Source of the DNA: Candidatus Nealsoniibacteriota bacterium
GTDB taxonomy: Bacteria > Patescibacteriota > Minisyncoccia > Minisyncoccales > PWPS01
Direction: 5' to 3'
Length of the DNA: 12,808 nt
Assembly: GCA_003561025.1 (NCBI GenBank)
Contig: PWII01000019.1
Coordinates: forward strand, 1-12,808
Made by a program: the position numbers and the translations under genes. Every line of letters begins with the position of its first letter. Position 1 is the stretch's first letter. A model generated the notes under the pieces. It worked only from the letters and a program-made list of their open reading frames with translations. It was not told the origin of the DNA and did no database searches. This document shows positions 6,411 to 10,951 of the stretch, in pieces.

Positions 6411-7138
6411 GAAAGAGGCTCCCTTTAGACTATTTTTCAAGAGTAGGGAATTTTTTGTTGGATATCTTTTTTCCAAAGTTGTGCGTGAAGTGCAAAAGAG
6501 AAGGAAGATATCTTTGCAAGAAATGTACTCTTTTTATCTCGGAAGCAAGCCTTATTTGTCCTTTTTGTGGAAAAGCGGAATTTTTTGGCAGAAGAGATAA
6601 GCGTTGCCCTAAAAGAGAGCTAGACGGGCTTATTAGTTTTTGGGATTATGAGGGATTAGTAAAAGAATTAATCTATATGACAAAATACGGATCAATTATA
6701 GACATTCCTTTTGAGCTACTAGAGTATGGATTTCTTTCTATAGAAAAAAATAAGGCAAAATTTTCCAAATTTTTTGACTTTTTATTTCAAGAAGAGACAA
6801 TTATCTCTTATGTTCCACTTCATAAAAAGAGGAAAAACAAGAGAGGATTTGATCAGGCAGAGATAATTGCTAAGAGCTTGGCAAAGATAACAAAGAAAGA
6901 ATACTGCCAGTTACTGGAAAGAGATAGAGAGACAAGAGAGCAAGCAAAATTAAAAAAAGAAGAGAGATTGCTGAATATAAGGGATGCTTTTTCATTTTGC
7001 TGTGAGAAAAAGGTAGAGAGCGTGGTCTTGGTCGATGATGTCTGGACAAGCGGTTTTACAATAAAGGAGTGTTGCAAGGTTTTAAAAAAGAACGGCGTAA
7101 AGAGTGTATGGGGATTTACACTAGCTAAGACCCCTTAG
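6407..7138 (+). CDS. comFC: ComFC-type phosphoribosyltransferase-like competence protein
   Basis: A 243-residue protein of normal length. It begins with a zinc-binding region CVKC (26-29), CKKC (37-40), CPFC (51-54) and C67. The phosphoribosyltransferase domain follows: VPLHKKRKNKRGFDQAEIIA (136-155), REQAKLKKEERLLNIRDAF (177-195) and the PRPP loop VVLVDDVWTSGFT (206-218; the usual form is VDDVxTTGxT). ComF proteins act in the cytosol during uptake of single-stranded DNA in natural transformation, working with DprA in studied bacteria; whether they have transferase activity is unsettled. The ATG overlaps the comM stop by 4 bases. It ends 2 bases from the convergent dprA, so no terminator fits between them. 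Confidence 0.95.
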   Translation: MRKRLPLDYFSRVGNFLLDIFFPKLCVKCKREGRYLCKKCTLFISEASLICPFCGKAEFFGRRDKRCPKRELDGLISFWDYEGLVKELIYMTKYGSIIDIPFELLEYGFLSIEKNKAKFSKFFDFLFQEETIISYVPLHKKRKNKRGFDQAEIIAKSLAKITKKEYCQLLERDRETREQAKLKKEERLLNIRDAFSFCCEKKVESVVLVDDVWTSGFTIKECCKVLKKNGVKSVWGFTLAKTP

Positions 7139-7140
7139 CT

Positions 7141-8001
7141 CTACATTGATAGATGGTATCTATTTTCTCTTTTTTTGATAAATCCCTTTAGTTCAAGCAG
7201 AGAGATTATTTTGTTTAACTTGGAGATATCTATTTCTGTATTTTTGGATATAGTATCGATATCGGCCATCTCAATTTCTAAAAAAGCGACTACTTTCTTT
7301 TCGTCTGGGTCTAAATTTTTCTTTTTATCTTCAAAAACCTTCTTCTTATCTCTTTTAAAAAAGGAAAGAATATCGTTTGCCGAAGTGACGATACTTGCGC
7401 CTTCCTTTATTAGGTTATTTGTTCCCTTGGAGGTAGAGCTGTTTATCGGTCCGGGGACCGCAAATATTTTTCTCTTATATTTTTTTGCAAAATTAGCAGA
7501 AATTAAAGAGCCGCTCTTTTCTTCGGCCTCTATAACTAAGATTGCACTGGAGAGACCGACAACGATACGATTTCTCTTTACATAGGTCCATCTTTCGGGC
7601 TTAAAGCCATCCTTGAGTTCTGAGAATATAAGTCCTTTTTGGGCAATCTGATTGTAGAGACTAGCTTGATATGCGGGATGTACTATATCTATGCCGCAAG
7701 GCATAACGGCGATAGTTTTTCCTCCTACTTCGAGAGCGCTTTTGTGAGCGATTGCATCTATCCCATACATAAATCCGGAGACGATAGTAATTCCTTCTCC
7801 TGCAATATCCTTAACCAGATTTTCAGCTATCATCTTCCCATAGCTACTTGCTCTTCTTGAACCGACAACAGCGAGAGTCTCCCCTAATATCTCCTTATTT
7901 AGATTGCCCTTCCATCTTAGAAAAGGCGGAGGAGTGTCTATATTCTTTAATTTAGCAGGGTATTCTTTTTCCGAAAAATTAATAATCCCTTCTTTGGTCA
8001 T
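7141..8001 (-). CDS. dprA: DprA/Smf DNA-processing protein
   Basis: A 286-residue protein. The Rossmann-like DNA-binding domain shows VVGSRRASSYGK (45-56), SGFMYGIDAIAH (75-86), GIDIVHP (103-109), SELKDGFKPERW (127-138), KRNRIVVGLS (142-151), SGSLISANFA (163-172) and AVPG (181-184). A winged helix closes the protein (about 228-284), while the N-terminal SAM-like domain of longer homologues is nearly absent. DprA binds incoming single-stranded DNA, shields it and loads RecA in transformation. It is on the opposite strand to comM and comFC, tail to tail with a 2-base gap. The start is the first ATG of the frame with normal family length; no Shine-Dalgarno is seen, and a weak promoter (TTGTTT, 16 bases, TATATT, 8036-8009) would give a nearly leaderless message. 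Confidence 0.96.
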   Translation of the reverse strand: MTKEGIINFSEKEYPAKLKNIDTPPPFLRWKGNLNKEILGETLAVVGSRRASSYGKMIAENLVKDIAGEGITIVSGFMYGIDAIAHKSALEVGGKTIAVMPCGIDIVHPAYQASLYNQIAQKGLIFSELKDGFKPERWTYVKRNRIVVGLSSAILVIEAEEKSGSLISANFAKKYKRKIFAVPGPINSSTSKGTNNLIKEGASIVTSANDILSFFKRDKKKVFEDKKKNLDPDEKKVVAFLEIEMADIDTISKNTEIDISKLNKIISLLELKGFIKKRENRYHLSM

Positions 8002-8062
8002 TGCTATTAATATATCAAAAAAAAGGACAAAAACAAATCTCTTACAATCAGCAGAGCAGAAG

Positions 8063-8076
8063 TTAGGTCAAGTCTA
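8063..8076. repeat. Degenerate REP-like palindrome, copy 3
   Basis: The core AGGTCAAG of copies 1 and 2 recurs here, with 13 of 17 bases matching the copy at 3684-3700 over 8062-8078. The arms are reduced to TAG and CTA plus one G-T pair. It lies about 62 bases upstream of the dprA start. Confidence 0.45.
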
Positions 8077-8180
8077 TTTTTTTATAAAAAAAGAGAGAAT
8101 TAAAAAAGGCCTTATAATATCAATTAACCTCTCTTTGGGCTTTACTTTTTTTATTTTTATGGTAAAAGGGAATAAAACCG

Positions 8181-8207
8181 AGGAGGGGTTAGCTCCTTTT
8201 TTGTTTT
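8181..8207 (+). terminator. Weak terminator-like hairpin without an obvious upstream gene
   Basis: AGGAG (8181-8185) and CTCCT (8193-8197) pair around GGGTTAG, then a T-rich run follows. No plus-strand gene lies directly upstream, so it would only make sense for an unseen small RNA starting near the TATAAT at 8113. Confidence 0.3.
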
Positions 8208-8297
8208 TCTTTTATAGAATAAACAAATAGTAAAATAGGGAAGGCTTAGAGGGTGTCTTTGTCCTATTAGTTTCATTATTATATTGGATAGAACATG

Positions 8298-8333
8298 AAG
8301 ACATATGCTTATTTAAAGTAAGCTCGGTGTCTT
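8298..8333 (+). other. Two-step hairpin with an alternative pairing partner
   Basis: AAGACA (8298-8303) pairs with TGTCTT (8328-8333), and inside it GCTTA (8307-8311) pairs with TAAGC (8319-8323). A second TGTCTT at 8254-8259, part of a direct repeat GGTGTCTTT (8252-8260 and 8326-8334), competes for the same AAGACA. Such competition is typical of switching leader RNAs but is unproven here. Confidence 0.35.
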
Positions 8334-8477
8334 TTGCTACATTTTTTGATCTGGATTAAATCTGTAAGAATAAGAGGAAAATGAGATTAAATTAAGAAAA
8401 AAAATAATTCCTTGTCCTAGGTAGAGATAGGAAATATTCTTGTGATTTTTTCTAAATCAAGACGATATAAGATGATA

Positions 8478-8516
8478 CTAAGAGGCGGAACTTTCTAAAG
8501 CTGACCTTCTTAGAAA
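8478..8516 (+). other. Pair of mutually exclusive hairpins upstream of the peptidoglycan-binding gene
   Basis: CTAAGAGG (8478-8485) can pair with CCTTCTTAG (8505-8513, one bulge). TTTCTAA (8492-8498) can pair with TTAGAAA (8510-8516). Both use bases 8510-8513, so they cannot form together. They are 58 bases before the next start codon. Confidence 0.3.
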
Positions 8517-8574
8517 AAACGTCGCAGTTAATTAATTATAAACCTAAATTATTAATTTTAACTTATTAAGAAGT

Positions 8575-9408
8575 ATGAAGAAAATAATAAAAGGGACAAT
8601 ATTTTTGTTATCTATTTCTGTTTTTATCTTTTTCGGATTTGCCGCTTTAGCTGATGAGGCGGGAAATAATAATGATGTAGAGACAGAAGAAGAGAAGATG
8701 GAAGCACTTCGTGAAGACTTAGAGTTTCTTGCAGAAAGAGTGGAGATGGTTGCGGAAAAAGTATTGGAGATGAAGGAGGAGGGAAAGCTTCCTATTCAAA
8801 AAGAAGAGGCTGCTGTTGCTGATTGTGAACTTTATCTTACAGGATATATCAAGTACGGAGCAGACAACAACCCTCATGAAGTAGAAAAGCTTCAATCCTT
8901 TTTAAACAGGCATATGGGTGAAAATCTTCCTGTTACCGGATTTTATGGCGAAATGACGAGAGATGCGGTAATGCGTTTTCAAACAAAGTATAGCAATGAG
9001 ATATTGGCGCCTTGGGCTGATGCTGGAATTCATGCGGATGGAAGTACTCCAACAGGATATGTTTATAAGACGACACAGAGATGGATTAATATGCTTGAAT
9101 GTCCGGGAAAAGAGATTCCGCTTCCTAATTTTGCTCTATATGAACCGACCACTGCTGTAGTTGATAACGGAGTAGAAAACGGAGAAATTTTGGGAGAGGA
9201 AGAAGCTGTGGAAGAGAGAGAAACAGCAGAAGAGACAGATGAAGAGATAGACGAGGAGATTCCACACGAGGATATTGAGGTAGAAGAGATAGACGAAGAG
9301 ACAGAAGAGCAAGACACAGCTACTCTGGTTATAATGTTTGTGGCTCTCGCATTATTAGGAGTAACACTTCACTATATCTTTAAGCCGACAGAAAAGAAGA
9401 GAATCTAG
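8575..9408 (+). CDS. Membrane-anchored peptidoglycan-binding-domain protein
   Basis: A 277-residue exported protein. A signal peptide (1-26, ending AALA before D27) is followed by an acidic helix that may form a coiled coil (36-70). A peptidoglycan-binding-1-like domain (about 84-176) contains EVEKLQSFLN (102-111), LPVTGFYGEMTRDAVMRFQ (118-136) and TGYVYKTTQRWINM (160-173). C84 and C176 frame the domain and could form a disulfide. A strongly acidic linker (205-247) leads to a C-terminal membrane segment (249-268) and a short basic tail. The arrangement suggests that it ties the membrane to the wall outside the cell. Start: the first ATG, directly in front of the signal peptide, without visible Shine-Dalgarno. 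A strong terminator follows 29 bases after the stop. Confidence 0.9.
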   Translation: MKKIIKGTIFLLSISVFIFFGFAALADEAGNNNDVETEEEKMEALREDLEFLAERVEMVAEKVLEMKEEGKLPIQKEEAAVADCELYLTGYIKYGADNNPHEVEKLQSFLNRHMGENLPVTGFYGEMTRDAVMRFQTKYSNEILAPWADAGIHADGSTPTGYVYKTTQRWINMLECPGKEIPLPNFALYEPTTAVVDNGVENGEILGEEEAVEERETAEETDEEIDEEIPHEDIEVEEIDEETEEQDTATLVIMFVALALLGVTLHYIFKPTEKKRI

Positions 9409-9437
9409 TTTGGGAAAAAGAAGATAGTAACTAAAAA

Positions 9438-9475
9438 AAGAAGACCCAATCGTGCAATTGGGTCTTCTTGTTTTT
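9438..9475 (+). terminator. Strong intrinsic terminator after the peptidoglycan-binding gene
   Basis: AAGAAGACCCAAT (9438-9450) and ATTGGGTCTTCTT (9457-9469) form a perfect 13-bp stem with a 6-base loop, followed by GTTTTT. The A-run before the stem could also let it work on the minus strand, but no minus gene ends here. Confidence 0.92.
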
Positions 9476-9496
9476 GCAATGGTTTTATGATATAAA
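9468..9496 (+). promoter_or_regulatory. Extended -10 promoter for the small MraZ/AbrB-like gene
   Basis: TTGTTT (9468-9473), a 17-base spacer and TATAAA (9491-9496), preceded by TG-A, the extended -10 signature. The -35 overlaps the last bases of the terminator stem, so terminator and promoter are nested. Expected start is near 9503, just before the Shine-Dalgarno. Confidence 0.6.
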
Positions 9497-9521
9497 AAAG
9501 CAAAAGAGAGGAGGTGTAATT

Positions 9522-9791
9522 TTGTTTAAGACAAAAAAAGAGATTAAAAAAGGGAGAGTAAAATTTACAAAAAAAGAGATTGAAAAGATAAAAAAAGGAG
9601 ATTTTTTTATTTTTCTTCTTCCTCAAAAAAAAAGAGCTCTTCTTCTAGATAGGGAGGCGTGGCGCTCTATCGTAAAGATTATTGTTGAGAAAGAGGTTTC
9701 TAAAAAAGAAAAAAGAAGAGCGGTGAGATTTTGTTACAAAAACTCTTATCACAACATTTTACTAAACAAAAAAGGAGAATTTGTCTTATAG
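9522..9791 (+). CDS. Small basic protein, possibly MraZ/AbrB-like
   Basis: An 89-residue, very basic protein. I chose the TTG start at 9522 because a near-perfect Shine-Dalgarno, GGAGGT (9510-9515), lies 6 bases upstream; an earlier in-frame TTG at 9468 is inside the terminator. KGRVKFTKKEIEKIKKGDFF (10-29) resembles the opening of SpoVT-AbrB/MraZ DNA-binding domains. LLLDREAWRSIVKII (40-54) recalls the 'W' helix of MraZ, and ILLNKKGEFVL (79-89) its second half, cut short. MraZ is a transcription regulator of the division and cell-wall cluster. This identification is tentative; no dcw genes are beside it. No signal peptide. It is followed by three hairpins, the first a likely terminator. Confidence 0.65.
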   Translation: MFKTKKEIKKGRVKFTKKEIEKIKKGDFFIFLLPQKKRALLLDREAWRSIVKIIVEKEVSKKEKRRAVRFCYKNSYHNILLNKKGEFVL

Positions 9792-9823
9792 TAGAACCTT
9801 AAAGCAAAATGAGAAGAACTTAA

Positions 9824-9852
9824 AGAGAGCATAATAATATGCTCTCTCCTCT
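9824..9852 (+). terminator. Hairpin terminator after the small basic protein gene
   Basis: AGAGAGCATA (9824-9833) and TATGCTCTCT (9838-9847) form a perfect 10-bp stem with loop ATAA. The tail, CCTCTTTAT, is only moderately T-rich. It is 32 bases after the stop codon. Confidence 0.65.
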
Positions 9853-9856
9853 TTAT

Positions 9857-9879
9857 CTGCAGGGGTGCAACCCCTGCAG
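9857..9879. repeat. GC-rich dispersed hairpin, copy 3 (opposite orientation)
   Basis: CTGCAGGGGT (9857-9866) and ACCCCTGCAG (9870-9879) pair around loop GCA, the reverse of the TGC loop in the other copies. It is followed by CTTTTT, so it can back up the terminator before it. Confidence 0.85.
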
Positions 9880-9884
9880 CTTTT

Positions 9885-9905
9885 TGCAGGGGTTGCACCC
9901 CTGCA
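9885..9905. repeat. GC-rich dispersed hairpin, copy 4
   Basis: TGCAGGGGT (9885-9893) and ACCCCTGCA (9897-9905) pair around TGC. It lies 5 bases after copy 3 in opposite orientation, and a GCTTTTTTG tail follows. The first C of the full arm is a T here. Arms of copies 3 and 4 can also cross-pair. Confidence 0.85.
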
Positions 9906-9920
9906 GCTTTTTTGTATAAT
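9893..9920 (+). promoter_or_regulatory. Promoter overlapping the last dispersed hairpin
   Basis: A perfect TATAAT (9915-9920) stands 4 bases before the ATG at 9925, with TTGCAC (9893-9898) as a -35-like hexamer 16 bases upstream. The hexamer is the loop region of hairpin copy 4. The start would fall at or next to the ATG, giving a leaderless message for the CAP-domain gene. Confidence 0.5.
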
Positions 9921-9924
9921 TTTT

Positions 9925-10947
9925 ATGATGAATAAAGGAATTGAAAAAGTTATCTCTTTCTTAAGAGATTATTTTGGACTTGATAAAAAGAAGAGGGAGC
10001 CTCTCTTTGAAAGGATAAGGGTGTTTGGTTTTCTCTTTTTTCTTGTTATCTCTTTGGAGCTCTTGATTTTTGCCAATTTTTTGGGGATTATAGATTATCA
10101 AAAACTATTAGCTGCAATATTACCTGAAAGATTGGTAGAGCTTACCAATTTAGATAGAGAAGAGAGAGATAGGGGCGGACTTGTTGTTGATGAATTGCTT
10201 AGCAAGGCGGCAAAAATGAAAGCGGAAGATATGGCACAAAATGGATATTTTGCCCATGTCTCTCCGGAAGGCATAACTCCATGGTATTGGTTTGAAAAAG
10301 TGGGTTATGATTATCGCTATGCGGGAGAAAACTTGGCTGTTAATTTTATTGACTCTCATAATGTTCATAGGGCTTGGATGGATTCGCCGACACATAAGGC
10401 GAATATTGTAAGTGATAATTTTGAAGAGATAGGGATAGCTACAGCCGAGGGAAGATATAAGGGCCAAGAGGCGACCTATATCGTGCAGCTTTTTGGAACG
10501 AGAAGTAGTGATAGAGCTCCTCTGGTAAGAGGAGAAGCGGAAGAAGAATTAAATCTATTTGTAAAAAAAGAGAAGGATGAGGTTTTAGGGAGAGAGATTG
10601 AAGAAGATATTGCCCTAAAGAAAGAAGAAGAGAAAGAAGAATCTTTTATCTTTTTTAGAGAAGAAGGTAGCGTTTCTTCTTATCTTGTTTCCGGCATAGA
10701 TGAAATTCTTGAAGAAAAGGAATACTCTTCCTTATTTGCAAAATTGAGAACGGATTTTGAAAATATAAAAGGATATATTCTTTTTGTCTTTTCTGTAGTT
10801 ATCTTTTCCACAGTTTTATTAAAGATACTTTTTTTAAGAAAGACACGTTTTTCCTTTCTCTTTTTAAATAAGGTCTTGGTTTTGATTATTGTCTTTTCGG
10901 CACTAGTTGTAGCTCACTATGGCATAATAGCGGTGTTAAAGATTTAA
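9925..10947 (+). CDS. CAP (SCP/PR-1) domain protein with three membrane segments
   Basis: A 340-residue protein from the ATG at 9925 (or 9928). One membrane segment (about 33-57) is followed by an extracellular CAP domain (about 68-192). The domain shows LTNLDREERDRGGLVVDELL (73-92), YFAHVSPEG (108-116), GYDYRYAGENLA (127-138), SPTHKANI (154-161), EEIGIA (167-172) and VQLFGT (187-192). The conserved CAP pocket residues H111, E135, H157 and E168 are all present. An acidic linker (205-267) and two membrane segments (283-304, 313-336) complete it. CAP proteins bind lipids or act in envelope biology; the bacterial role is poorly known. An in-frame upstream ATG at 9865 would add 20 residues encoded by the hairpin repeats and is unlikely. 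The next gene begins 4 bases after the stop. Confidence 0.92.
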   Translation: MMNKGIEKVISFLRDYFGLDKKKREPLFERIRVFGFLFFLVISLELLIFANFLGIIDYQKLLAAILPERLVELTNLDREERDRGGLVVDELLSKAAKMKAEDMAQNGYFAHVSPEGITPWYWFEKVGYDYRYAGENLAVNFIDSHNVHRAWMDSPTHKANIVSDNFEEIGIATAEGRYKGQEATYIVQLFGTRSSDRAPLVRGEAEEELNLFVKKEKDEVLGREIEEDIALKKEEEKEESFIFFREEGSVSSYLVSGIDEILEEKEYSSLFAKLRTDFENIKGYILFVFSVVIFSTVLLKILFLRKTRFSFLFLNKVLVLIIVFSALVVAHYGIIAVLKI

Positions 10948-10951
10948 GGAT

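Larger units (their letters stand above)
8002..8574. other. Gene-free region with several potential hairpins, between dprA and the peptidoglycan-binding gene
   Basis: No convincing gene. Contents by eye: the dprA promoter region (8009-8036), a degenerate REP-like palindrome (8063-8076), a long-range pairing AAAGAGAG/CTCTCTTT (8090-8097, 8129-8136), a TATAAT without a partner -35 (8113-8118), and a weak terminator-like hairpin (8181-8207). Further right are a two-step hairpin (8298-8333), GATTT/AAATC (8444-8458) and two mutually exclusive hairpins near 8478-8516. I see no tRNA, SRP RNA, RNase P or tmRNA signature. The region is AT-rich, so some pairings are chance. It serves at least as the divergent upstream region of two genes. 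Confidence 0.6.

Noticed and set aside
7904..8230. Plus-strand frame of 108 codons
   Set aside because: The first third is antisense to the dprA start and the rest is low-complexity AT-rich sequence without family features.
8296..8322. Eight-codon leader peptide (MKTYAYLK) inside the two-step hairpin
   Set aside because: No ribosome binding site, no run of a regulatory amino acid, and short frames like this are common by chance.
688..9905. CRISPR array or phage attachment sites from the repeated GC-rich sequence
   Set aside because: Copies are perfect palindromes scattered over 9 kb without regular spacers, and there are no cas or integrase genes.
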